NCBI GenBank assembly: GCA_034231615.1
Contig: CM067298.1
Coordinates: 540,020 to 604,019, forward strand
Source of the DNA: Meghimatium bilineatum
Taxonomy: Eukaryota > Mollusca > Gastropoda > Stylommatophora > Philomycidae
Direction: 5' to 3'
DNA: 64,000 nt
This document shows positions 11,285 to 21,649 of this stretch, piece after piece. The notes under the pieces are model-generated. The model worked only from the letters and a program-made list of their open reading frames with translations. It did no database searches and was not told where the DNA came from. Numbering within the stretch: the first letter of the stretch is position 1; each line of letters opens with the position of its first letter. The position numbers were made by a program, and so were the translations under genes.

Positions 11285-12440
11285 GAATAAAGGAAAAATT
11301 CCAAAATCTAGCTATGGGTTGACTGAAAAGAATCACCTTTATCCACCAAGCTAAAAGACTGCATAGACAACTTACCAACCTACCTGAAGTTGACAGCCCC
11401 TTAAGGTCTGTACCAGAACAAACACCTTGGACTGAAAGGTGCTAAGCGAGGACGAACAGAGCAGTGTGCAAGGACACACTCTCAGATTCCTGATGAGGAA
11501 TATCCACAAGATATATGGGTCAGAGTATACACATATGGGTCAGCACAGAATGATGTGAGGAATGGAGGTGCAGGTGTATATATAGAATATCCACACAAGT
11601 TTAGAGATACAATCAGAACACCGACGGGAAAATTCTGCAATAATTATGATGCAGAAATTCAGGCAATTAGGGTAGCAACTGAAAAACTGCTGAACTCCAA
11701 TCCTGGCTGACAGCACTCAGTATGTATGATGGATGCAAGGTCAGTGCTTCAATCTCTCCAGTCTGGACAACTAACAGACTTGCAAAAACTACTTAATTAA
11801 CTGTCTTACCAGTATAAATTTACACATGCAGTGGATACCATCTCACTGTGGAATACCAGGAAATGAAAAAGCAGACCAACTGGCTAAGGAAGGTGCTGCC
11901 GAAGACCAATCAGATATACCAATTACCTACCATCAGAAAAAACAGATGATCAAGTCAATAAGAAAGCCACAAACACCAACACAAGATGACTATCACATTA
12001 TGAACAGATCAGAACAAGTTATAATTCTACGTCTCAGAACATGACACAACAGACTCCGCAGTCACATGTACACAAAGTTCAAGATTGGCAACACAACCAT
12101 GTGTACATGTGGACAGACAGCAAAGAGTACGAAGCATATACTTCAAGATTGTTTTGAGTATGAAATGCTGAGACAGACATATTGGCCAGAGGAAACAACA
12201 CTGGAATCTAAGCGCTATGGGCCACTGTATGAACTACAAAAGACAGTGAGTTTTACTATCATCAGGTGCCATCCCGGCTGGCGTAGGTGGACAAGGCTCT
12301 CCACAGTTCTCTGTTCACAGTATTATCTATCAACTCATTGTTGTTTTCCTGCCGTGCCAGGTTGTCAAACTGTCTAATATTTTCTCACGATTTATTATAG
12401 GAGACATAATTACATATATAGACATGTTTCAAGTGAACAA
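11285..12440 (+). mobile_element. LINE fragment B: RNase H plus CCHC tail (decayed), sister of fragment A
   Basis: Begins with a FIHQAKRLHRQLTNLPE-like linker, then a degenerate RNase H (YTYGSA in place of YTDGSA; QWIPSHCGIPGNEKADQLAKEG) and a CTCGQTAKSTKHILQDC zinc-knuckle block. It shares most of its sequence with 1805-2705 but has different lesions. A 135-bp antisense piece of another LINE is inserted near the 3' end (12258-12392), and the 42-bp satellite follows at once. Confidence 0.85.
12258..12392 (-). mobile_element. nested antisense 3' end of an RTE-like LINE
   Basis: The reverse complement matches the last 135 bp of the element at 33458-34160 (ILDSLTTWHG region, then GAGAGCC, then a cacctgatgat tail). 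Sister copy A lacks this segment, which marks it as an insertion. Confidence 0.85.
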
Positions 12441-12458
12441 AAAAAGAAGAAGAAGTAA

Positions 12459-13235
12459 CATCATTGGATGATTAATTATGCACACAGCTGGATCTTGTAA
12501 CATAAAATGATAATTAATTATGCATACAGCTGGATCTTGTAGCATCACTAGATAATTAATTATGCATACAGCTGGATCTTGTAACATTACTGGATAATTA
12601 ATTATGCATACAGCTGAATCTTGTAACATAACTTGATGATTAATTATGCATGCAGCTGGATCTTGTAACATAACTTGATGATTAATTATGCATACAACTG
12701 GATCTTGTATCATAACTTGATGATTAATTATGCATACAGCTGGATCTTGTAACATAACTTGATGATTAATTATGCATACAGCTGGATCTTGTATCATAAC
12801 TTGATGATTAATTATGCATACAGCTGGATCTTGTAACAAAACTTGATGATTAATTATGCACACAGCTGGATCTTGTAACATAACTTGATGATTAATTATG
12901 TCCACAGCTGGATCTTGTAACATAACTTGATGATTAATTATGCACACAGCTAGATCTTGTAACATAACTTGATGATTAATTATGCACACAGCTGGATCTT
13001 GTAACATCATTGGATGATTAATTATGCACACAGCTGGATCTTGTAACATCATTGGATGATTAATTATGCACACAGCTTAATCTTGTAACATCATTGGATG
13101 ATTAATTATGCACACAGCTGGATCTTGTAACATCATTGGATGATTAATTATGCACACAGCTGGATCTTGTACTATCATTGGATGATTAATTATGCACACA
13201 GCTGGATCTTGTAACATCATTGGCTGATTAATAAG
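12459..13235. repeat. 42-bp satellite array, about 18 copies
   Basis: Unit taacatcattggatgattaa plus ttatgcacacagctggatct and tg. The central copies carry taacataacttgatg, flanked on both sides by the taacatcattggatg type. Confidence 0.95.
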
Positions 13236-13312
13236 ATGTGGATTATAAATATTCTAAATATCATGCTGAAATTTAATCTGCTGCTTATTTTATTTCTGAA
13301 ATTGTTTAACTA

Positions 13313-13660
13313 AGAATAGATTTTCCAGCAGTTGAATATGATGAAAACCTGACATTACAACTCCTACCATGAATAGATTTTCCAGCAGTTGAATATGATG
13401 AAAACCTGACATTACAACTCCTACCATGAATAGATTTTCCAGCAGTTGAATATGATGAAAACCTGACATTACTCCTACCATGAATAGATTTTCCAGCTGT
13501 TGAATATGATGAAAACCTGACATTACAACATCTACCATGAATATATTTTCCAGCAGTTGAATATGATGAAAACCTGACATTACATCTCCTACCAAGAATA
13601 TATTTTCCAGCAGTTGAATATGATGAAAACCTGACATTACAACTCCTACCATGAATAGAT
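13313..13660. repeat. 57-60-bp minisatellite, 6 copies
   Basis: Unit starts aatagattttccagcagttg and continues aatatgatgaaaacctgaca. Confidence 0.95.
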
Positions 13661-13792
13661 TTCTCTCGGTGACTGATAAAATGTATTCTATTACATTATA
13701 ATATTAATGTTTTTGTGTTTATGTTTGACTAACTGTACTTATATATTCATATTCTGTAACAATTCTATGTGCAATGTGTAAATACATTATCT

Positions 13793-14226
13793 ATCAATAT
13801 TAGTTTGTCAAGTGATAGGGTCTACAATATTAGTTGTATAGAAAGTGATGGGGCCTACAATATTAGTTTGTCAAGTGATGGGCCTACAATATTAGTTTGT
13901 CAAGTGATGGGGCCTACAATATTAGTTTGTCATGTGATAGGGTCTACAATATTAGTTTGTCAAGTGATATGGTCTACAATATTAGTTTGTCAAGTGATAG
14001 GGTCTACACTATTAATTTGTCAAGTGATGGGGACTACAATATTAGTTTGTCAAGTGATATGGTCTACAATATTAATTTGTCAAGTGATAGGGTCTACAAT
14101 ATTAATTTGTCAAGTGATAGCATCTACAATATTAATTTGTCAAGTGATAGGGCCTACAATATTAGTTTGTCAAGTGATAGGTCCTACAATATTAGTTTGT
14201 CAAGTGATAGGTCCTGCAATACACTT
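13793..14226. repeat. 30-bp minisatellite, about 14 copies
   Basis: Unit attagtttgtcaagtgatag plus ggtctacaat; 30 bp gives open frames in two phases. Confidence 0.95.
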
Positions 14227-14392
14227 GAAAAATGATTTTGTCCAAATCTAAAACAAAATCCAGTCCGAAGAGAGTTGATAAGCCATATTAATGATTACAT
14301 GTTACTGATTACATATTAATCTTCTCTCCCTTCCCACATTGTTACAGATCTCACATTGAAAAATACATCTATACATTAAACTTCTAAATATA

Positions 14393-14494
14393 TCACTCCT
14401 TGTACAGCTTGTGGCAGATATGCATTAGGCCCCCTAACCATTTTTTGGTCTGGTTATCAAGCCCTACAAACTCCATCCCTCTAGGTTGTCGCTG
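14393..14494 (-). CDS. candidate exon with stop codon, host gene uncertain
   Basis: Acceptor tgtgtttccttttcag, then 33 codons (QRQPRGMEFVGLDNQT then KKWLGGLMHICHKLYKE) and TGA at 14393-14395. The composition is convincingly protein-like and the polypyrimidine tract is good. Its phase does not fit between the exons at 31013-31092 and 9660-9853, so it is a terminal exon of another transcript, a displaced or duplicated exon, or a pseudogene piece. Family not recognised. Confidence 0.5.
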   Translation of the reverse strand, partial: QRQPRGMEFVGLDNQTKKWLGGLMHICHKLYKE

Positions 14495-14569
14495 CTGAAA
14501 AGGAAACACACAAGAAGGACACATAAGAAGAACTTTTGCTATGACAAAATCATTTCATGATAAGAAGAC

Positions 14570-14692
14570 TTGATTGATCTGATCATCTTCAATATTACTG
14601 CTTCCTGTGCCAGTCCTCGCAGCACATCAACTTTTCCTTTAGCCATAGATAGCTTACACAAATTATGTACAGCAAACTTATGATGTCTTTCT
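14570..14692 (-). CDS. candidate exon upstream of 14393-14494
   Basis: The minus frame reads ERHHKFAVHNLCKLSMAK then GKVDVLRGLAQEAVILKM, clearly protein-like. The borders are poor: acceptor gacctaag lacks a pyrimidine tract and the only donor-like site (AA/gtcttc) is weak. The array upstream repeats gacctaagagaaag, the same sequence as this exon start. Family not recognised. Confidence 0.4.
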
Positions 14693-14699
14693 CTTAGGT

Positions 14700-15215
14700 C
14701 ATTCTCGTAAGACAATGACATGTGAATGATCTGCTTGGTAAGTCAATGACAAGTCAATGATCTTTCTCTTAGGTCGTTCTCGTAAGACAATGACATGTGA
14801 ATGATCTGCTTGGTAAGACAATGACATGTGAATGATCTGCTTGGTAAGACAATGACATGTGAATGATCTGCTTGGTAAGTCAATGACAAGTCAATGATCT
14901 TTCTCTTAGGTCGTTCTCGTAAGACAATGACATGTGAATGATCTGCTTGGTAAGTCAATGACAAGTCAATGATCTTTCTCTTAGGTCGTTCTCGTAAGAC
15001 AATGACATGTGAATGATCTGCTTGGTAAGACAATGACATGTGAATGATCTGCTTGGTAAGACAATGACATGTGAATGATCTGCCTGGTAAGACAATGACA
15101 TGTGAATGATCTGCTTGGTAAGACAATGACAAGTCAATGATCTTTCTCTTAGGTCGTTCTTGTAAGACAATGACATGTGAATGATCTGTCTTTATCTTAG
15201 GTTATGCTTGGTAAG
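14700..15215 (-). repeat. compound minisatellite with an acceptor-like core
   Basis: Blocks of gacaatgacatgtgaatgat plus ctgcttggtaa (about 31 bp) alternate with longer blocks containing gatctttctcttaggtcgtt. The ctcttaggtc part equals the border of the adjacent candidate exon. Confidence 0.85.
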
Positions 15216-15296
15216 TCAATAACGTCTTTGCTAAATTTATTGCACACATAATAAAATCATATGGCTGAGCTGCTGAAAAACAACAACACTAAAATT

Positions 15297-15645
15297 CCTA
15301 AGAGCTTGCATATTCCCAGTGGTAATATATTGGTGTGAATCCTGGACAATCATCAACAAAATGAAAAATAAAATAGCTGCATTTGAAACAAAAATACACA
15401 GAAAAATACTCAGAATACCATGGACCAAAAAAAATCACCAATGCAGCCATATTGAGAGAAATGAATGTAAAAGAAAACAAACTGGCTAAACAACATGGTT
15501 CTTTCTAGAAAACTAACATATTTTGACCATATTAAATGACATGATGGCCTAGAGAAGACCATAATGGAGGGGATGATGCCAGGGTCACGAAAAAGAGGCA
15601 GACCAAGTATCCTGTTCAGGATATGCTACCTGATGATGATGACAT
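15297..15645 (+). mobile_element. RTE-like LINE 3' fragment ending in (GAT)n
   Basis: Degenerate connection region: a ttcccagtggtaatatattg start, then lesions through a LRIPWTKK-like and FDHIK-like stretch to the tail acctgatgatgatgac. Same family as 36355-36860, with which it shares long near-identical blocks. Internal deletions and stops. Confidence 0.75.
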
Positions 15646-16017
15646 TATAATTCTGTAGATTTAATTGTTTCCACTGTACACATGAATCTAAATATATTAG
15701 TAGTAGAACAACCTGTATCAAATTTAGTTGCTCTAAGTTCTCTGTGTGTAGCATAATTAATTCCTAGTGTTACTGCAACTATAAGTATACTCAAGATAGA
15801 TTAAACAATTAAATAATCATAGATTAAATTTACATGTAATATTGTTTTGTTTTTATCATGGGCCATGAGTTGCCTTATTTACATTCCATTATTATTCCAT
15901 CTTCCGTTTCGTCACCTATCATGACAGTCTGCATCTGATTCAGATAAGAGAATTGTATTCCATTTTAATTTACTATCACTGTTTATAAAACATGGCAACT
16001 AAGGTATATTTGTTACA
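15646..16017. other. unassigned AT-rich sequence
   Basis: No feature recognised. Confidence 0.4.
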
Positions 16018-16128
16018 TACATGTGTGTTCCCAGTGCCGACCTATGGCTGTGAAATATAGACAATAATTAAACTACAGCCAAGAGAAAGAGGCTTTCAAA
16101 TGGAAGTTCTATAGATGTATATTTCATC
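16018..16128 (+). mobile_element. short RTE-like LINE fragment
   Basis: Reads a VFPVPTYGCE-like motif followed by degenerate sequence, the YGCE(S/T)W region of RTE-type elements. Abuts the MITE that follows. Confidence 0.6.
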
Positions 16129-16142
16129 ATCTAAATCTAATA

Positions 16143-17027
16143 AGGCCAGCGGCAAAGTGTCACACTTTTAATGTTTTAGCGTATTCTGACAAGTAGACTT
16201 AACCATGAGAGACAAAACTGCCATAAATGTATATCTTATCCATCCATCTAACATTAGTCAGAGTTATTGTAAACATGTGTAGACAGTAGAATGAGAGTTT
16301 ATCAACATATGTAAAATACTCAATTTGTCCAATTTTTGGGGGACAAATTAACATAGGCAAAAAGGTATTACAAACCATTATAAAATTGAGAGAGATTGCC
16401 ACTGCAAAAGGTCTAGCAGACAGGCAGTTTGTAAATATGTGCTCAGAATGGATAGAATAAATAGATAAACGTAGTTTCATAACTTTAATCTGAAAAAAAA
16501 GTTTGGGTAAAGATTGTAAGTTTCGCTTTAAAGCTAATAATGTCATTATAATGTTGGATGATCATTATAGCAATATTTAAAGCTAATAATGTCATTGTAA
16601 TGTTTGATTATCATTACAGCAATATTTAAAGCTAATAATGTCATTATTTTTTTACTTTTTACTTCACTTTACCCCAAATCACAATGTTAGCAACTTTATA
16701 ATAAATTCCAATGAAAAAAACTAAGCAGCCTGACAATATAATGGGCTTAAGAACTTAACAACACAACATATATTTCAGTTTAAACATTGACAAGATCATT
16801 ATATTAATGATAGCAGAAGGCAAGAGTGCAGCAAGTTGCACAAAAATAGATCAAACTTAGTGAAATAATATTATTCTGCATTTTTGAAAATTGACTCGTC
16901 ATTGACCTATCAAACATTTCAAAGATTAAAAAATGTTGGCATTTCACCTAGTAGTGTGATATTGGAAAAACAATAGATTGGGAAAAAACCTACTGCATTT
17001 TTTTTCCTCAAGCCGCCCTATTCTGCC
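16143..17027. mobile_element. old non-autonomous pogo-class element (MITE-like)
   Basis: The left part (gcgtattctgacaagtagac then cttatccatccatctaac) aligns with the left internal region of the 56239-59075 transposon. The right part (tttaccccaaatcacaatg, then gcagcaagttg, ending ctcaagccgccctatt) aligns with that element's right 385 bp and degraded terminal repeat. The transposase region is absent. It contains an internal duplication of about 50 bp (16530-16645). Confidence 0.6.
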
Positions 17028-17457
17028 GTTAGTCAATTACAACAACTATATTATGATGTTAGCTATTTATAACAGATATTATCTAATTGGAGGAAGTTTG
17101 TCCCAGATTTTCAGTGCACTAAAATGGTGCATGTTTTAATATAAAAACAACTGACTGTTTCTGAACTTATTTTCTTATGCTATGAACCAAAAATTATATT
17201 CACGTGTCAAATAAGATGAAATCAAATATTATTATAACAATAGTTGAAATATGAAAGCAAATTTTATTATTACCAGAGTATTTTTGCCTCTAAATGTAAT
17301 AGTTTACACATTTTAAAATAAAACAAAAATTCATAGTACATTATTCATTAATTTTTTTTTTTTTAATTCTGAAAATGTGAATGCTGAAATAACATTTCTG
17401 GAACAAAAACTGTAACGTTCTGTGAAACAAATACGTTCAAATCTAAAACCTGCATCT
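17028..17457. other. unassigned AT-rich sequence
   Basis: Only homopolymer T/A runs; no gene or element recognised. Confidence 0.4.
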
Positions 17458-17533
17458 TCTGTTAGTGATAGCTTTGAAGATTTTGACTGACTTTTGGATG
17501 GAACGATGTCACTTTTCTCTGCACAACAGAAAG
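17458..17533. repeat. dispersed repeat, copy 1
   Basis: Shares gttttgaagatttt-like and gtcacttttctctg blocks in the same order with 18524-18605. Function unknown. Confidence 0.6.
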
Positions 17534-17715
17534 CATACCAGCAATCATTAAAAACGCACCCACTTTGTTTTAAGCATAGAAATTATTTGTTCTGAATTTA
17601 AAATACACAAAACAAGTAAATTTACAAATCTGATCTATATAAGGACCCAAATGTGCATTTTTATAAAAAGTGAATAAATTCAGGACCTGCAGCTAAACAG
17701 TTGTCTACACTAAGG

Positions 17716-18075
17716 TTAAAAAAAAGGAATGCTGGGGCATCTGTTTTGCAAGCCAAAGGAGTGAAGTCTCCATCGCACTGTGCTTACTCTGACAAGCCTC
17801 CTAGTACCTGGTGTAAGAGCTGCTGTCTGAGTTGCTGTAAAGAAGTGGTCGAGCAGATGCATCAATTGAATCTGGCAATCTTGAGCTACCGTTGTTACAC
17901 GAGGTTGGTCAGGCTTTGGGCGGTCAATGGTTGTACTTGTAGCCAGAAATCTCTCATTCAACCTCACTATAGTGAAATGTTCCCATTTAAAATGTCTGGT
18001 AACATCTCTTGTCACCATATCACTCTTCAGCATACCAACAGCCTGCCATCGCTCTTGTGACAAAAGTCAAGGCAT
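17716..18075 (-). mobile_element. Tc1-like transposase fragment (N-terminal HTH part)
   Basis: The minus frame has LSQERWQAVGMLKSDMVTRDV (first helix-turn-helix), TTIDRPKPDQPRVTT, then LMHLLDHFFTATQTAA and TVRWRLHSFGLQNRCP. This is the paired-like DNA-binding domain of Tc1/mariner transposases: DRP..G.PR linker followed by the second HTH. The catalytic DDE domain is missing because the sequence stops being homologous below 17716. A remnant. Confidence 0.85.
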
Positions 18076-18225
18076 CGCAAACACAAACATGATATTTTAC
18101 TCCCTGATACTTTACTAATATGTATGGCAAAATTCAATTTGATTTGACTTGTAATATCGCCAAAATTCAGCAATTCAACATTTTGCACTTGAAGCACACA
18201 AAATTGGAATAAAACATGACAATGA

Positions 18226-18441
18226 CAAAAAACTTGAAAACATTCAAGTTAACCCACACATATTCACATGGTTTGAAAACATTCAAGTTAACCCACACAC
18301 ATTCACATGGTTTGAAAACATTCAAGTTAACCCACACACATTCACATGGTTTGAAAACATTCAAGTTAACCCACACACATTCACATTGTTTGAAAACATT
18401 CAAGTTAACCAACACACATTCACGTGGTTTGAAAACCGCTC
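18226..18441. repeat. 39-bp minisatellite, 5-6 copies
   Basis: Unit ttgaaaacattcaagttaac then ccacacacattcacatgg. Confidence 0.95.
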
Positions 18442-18523
18442 ACTGAAATAAACAATTCAAGAATGAAAATATGTCATGCTTTTGGTGAGTTTTGAATGAT
18501 TGCTGGTATATAATGACATCTAA

Positions 18524-18605
18524 TACTATTAGTTGATAGTTTTGAAGATTTTTGAATAACTTTTGTATGGAACATTGTCACTTTTCTCTGTACAACAGAA
18601 AAAAA
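18524..18605. repeat. dispersed repeat, copy 2
   Basis: Second copy of the 17458-17533 sequence with several substitutions and small insertions. Confidence 0.6.
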
Positions 18606-18782
18606 TAATGACATCTACTGGCACTATGAATAAGGGAACATAGACTTCTTTCAAAAAAGTCTTATGTCAATATGTTTGGCTAACAATACAGGAGAATCCA
18701 TCCATAGCCAATCCTTTCATAGTAGATTTTCCTATAGAACAACATTTTTGTCAAAATCCCCAATTATATGCAGGCCTATATT

Positions 18783-18866
18783 TTATTGTTTGTACTGTGT
18801 ATAGCGAATGTTTCTGTTATTACATACATATTTCATCAGTCCGGACCAAGTTGTTATAAATATAAA
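18783..18866 (+). repeat. isolated monomer of the 75-bp satellite
   Basis: Contains gaatgtttctgttattacat and atttcatcagtccggaccaa, as in the 27418-29630 array. It lies beside an inverted copy of the interspersed repeat that also borders that array. Confidence 0.8.
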
Positions 18867-18925
18867 TAACCAAAGTATCGGAGGATCTTCAACAAAATGG
18901 AAAGTGCCACAGTAACCAGACAAAT

Positions 18926-19459
18926 AAGAGGTAAATACGAAGTTAATTATAAAGGTTACTGAATATAGCCTAACTATCAATATAAATAAATCAGAAATAA
19001 CAATAAAACAAAGAACAAAGACAATTTTCAACCTATTGGGATCTTTGTCAAGAAACAAAACCAATTAAGACAACACAACTATAAAAATACAACAATGCCA
19101 AGATTTGGACAATGGTTTCCCTACAAAAACCGTTGCCGAAGTGGCCATTTTGTCATGGCTTTTAGATGCAGAATTAGATGCATTTAATATTGACAGACAG
19201 AAATGGGTGTGGGAAAAACAATGAGATTGAAATGAAAAGTATAAGATGAAAAATCAAGGAAGGGGACACAAGTCACGATGCCAAGAATGGGTGGAGGGGG
19301 AGGGTTTGGGGCGGGAAATAAAAGGGAAAAGATAGAGAAAGACATTAGTACACGGGGGGGGGGCAGAGACTACAAATAGATACAGAGAACATACAAATAT
19401 GCAAGGAAGAATAGCATTTGATAACGTGGAATGGATTTACATGAAAATATATACCATCA

Positions 19460-19460
<1 letters not shown>
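18926..19460 (-). repeat. interspersed repeat S, inverted copy
   Basis: Reverse complement of 26851-27417 over its whole length, including a G10 tract where the other copy has about 31 C. Ends in CA/TA microsatellite. No coding capacity seen; a tail of a larger retroelement is possible. Confidence 0.8.
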
Positions 19461-19517
<57 letters not shown>

Positions 19518-19525
19518 TTATTTAA
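19461..19525. repeat. (CA)n/(TA)n microsatellite
   Basis: Simple repeat at the end of repeat S. Confidence 0.9.
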
Positions 19526-19724
19526 GTATATATATATAGGCCTACACATGTACATTCCATTTGAATAAACATAAATACCATAATAAACATGCACATATAC
19601 ATACAGATATCTAAACATATATATATAAGTACATACTGATATGAAAGCATACAGATGAATACATGTGAATACAGATGGATACATGTGAATACAGATGGAT
19701 ACATGTGTATAAGTGCCTACATAC

Positions 19725-21040
19725 ACTACAACAAAATCTTGAAAAGGCTATACACAGGTAGAGTTAGGCCAGTACTAGAGTATGGCATCGCAGCCTTGGC
19801 CACAGCATCTAAAACGCAATACAGCAAAATAAACAAAACCCAGAATCAAGCTACACATATTATCACTGCATCTATTAAATCTACACCCATAAATACATTA
19901 GAAACAATAACTGGCCTTCAGTCAATGGAAGATAGAAGAGACATGAAAGTAGTTCAACAAGCAGAAAAATACAAGAGACTCCTGAATCATCATATGCACC
20001 AAAGAATTAATGGCTATGGCAAAAGCAGGCTGGAGAGGAGCAACTTCTCAGCAAATGCATAGAAACTGATACAGAAGGCACCAACTATAGGACAAGCGAA
20101 ACCAAGGCCAATACAACCAGTCAGTACTATCCCCCCTTTGGAATACAGACTCCCACAACTAAAAGAACAAATTGAAGGTATATAAAAGAAAGGAACTCAG
20201 ACAGACCTGGAGAGAAAGCATATCACAGAACATAACATTGCAGTTAATTGCCCACAAGATGCATGGACTCATGCCTATACAGATGGCTTAGCCACAAATG
20301 CAATTGAGAATGGAGGAGTAGGAGTGACCCTCAGACTAAATTAAGGGGAAGATGTTACTCTATCCATATTACATGACAGGCAAGCTCTCAACCAATTGTA
20401 AAGTAGAAATGGAAGCTCTCAAGAAAGTAGCAGAAACTATCTTACAACACAAAGAACAAGTGCACAGGAATATTGTCCTACTAACAGATGCACTCTCTGT
20501 CATAACAGCACTGAAGCTACACAGGAACACCGAACTTAATCAATTGAGGGCAGTTCTAGTTCATTTGCACAATAATTTCAAAAGAGTAGTGATCCAGTGG
20601 ATACCGTCACACTGTAACATTGAAGGGAATGAAGTTTCAGATAGACTGGCCAAAGAAGGAGGGAATTTACCTCAAGAAGACTATCTGGTCAGTTATGAAG
20701 AAGTGAAGACCATCATTAAAGGCAACTATAATAAAAAGTGGAAAGAAGACCCCTCCCACCTCCCACCCAAAATATAATGTAGATAATGGGTATTACTAAC
20801 TATCCAGAAAGACCAGGTTTCCTGCTGTGCCTCAGAACTGGTCACAACAAAATGAGACATCATTTGTACACCAAATTCAAAATATGTACAACTGGGCTTT
20901 GCCATTGCAGCCTTGCGAATATGACAGCAGAACATATCCTACAAGAATGTCTCCAGCATGCAGACCTGAGAAACAAGACATGGCCCACCCCAATCAGGGT
21001 CAAAGATAAACGTATGGCACAGTGGAAACTCTAAGACAGC
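19725..21040 (+). mobile_element. LINE fragment: RT thumb, RNase H and CCHC tail
   Basis: The first block (LKRLYTGRVRPVLEYGIAAL, then HIITASIKSTPINTLETITG) is the region after the RT palm of Jockey/I-type LINEs. RNase H follows with catalytic residues kept: AYTDG, CKVEMEALK, LLTDALSV, QWIPSHC and NEVSDRLAKEG. The last block has LRTGHNKMRHHLYTKFKIC and a C-x-C-H-C knuckle (LCHCSLANMTAEHILQEC). Stops at about 20058, 20342 and 20775 break it, yet the RNase H active site is intact, so decay is recent or moderate. A different family from fragments A and B. Confidence 0.85.
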
Positions 21041-21649
21041 AGCCTATATCATAACACACACACATATATATACACACATACAAACACCTACATATATACA
21101 TACATATACAAATATACATACAAATACAAGTAAACTAGGAACAAGTATATATCTAACAACAAATATACATACACAAATTAGTATACTAGGAACACACACA
21201 TACGTATATATCTAACAAGATCAATACATAGATATAAGAAAGATACCCACACAAAATGCATAAGCATGTAAATATATCCGAACAAAAACATGGGTTTACA
21301 CAAGAATAGGTGTACTAAATGACACAAAGTAAGCATCAACATAAATAATTATACATGCATCCACATAAACATTTTCTCACATAAATACATATAACGTAAA
21401 CATTCGCACACATAGAGATATATACATGTATTTCAATACACATTCGTGCACATGAAGATATTCACATGTATTACTATAACACAAGAATATGTACACATAC
21501 AAATTCGTGACCCAAAGTAAATGTATGGATACATAGAACAATGTAACATAATATGTATATACAAATACATATATATATATATATACACATACATAGACAT
21601 ACATATATACATACATACACTCACACCTATATATATATATATATATTCA
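21041..21649. repeat. AC/AT-rich low-complexity sequence
   Basis: Degenerate acatacatat and acacatat repeats between two LINEs, ending in a (TA)n run into which the next element is set. Confidence 0.8.
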
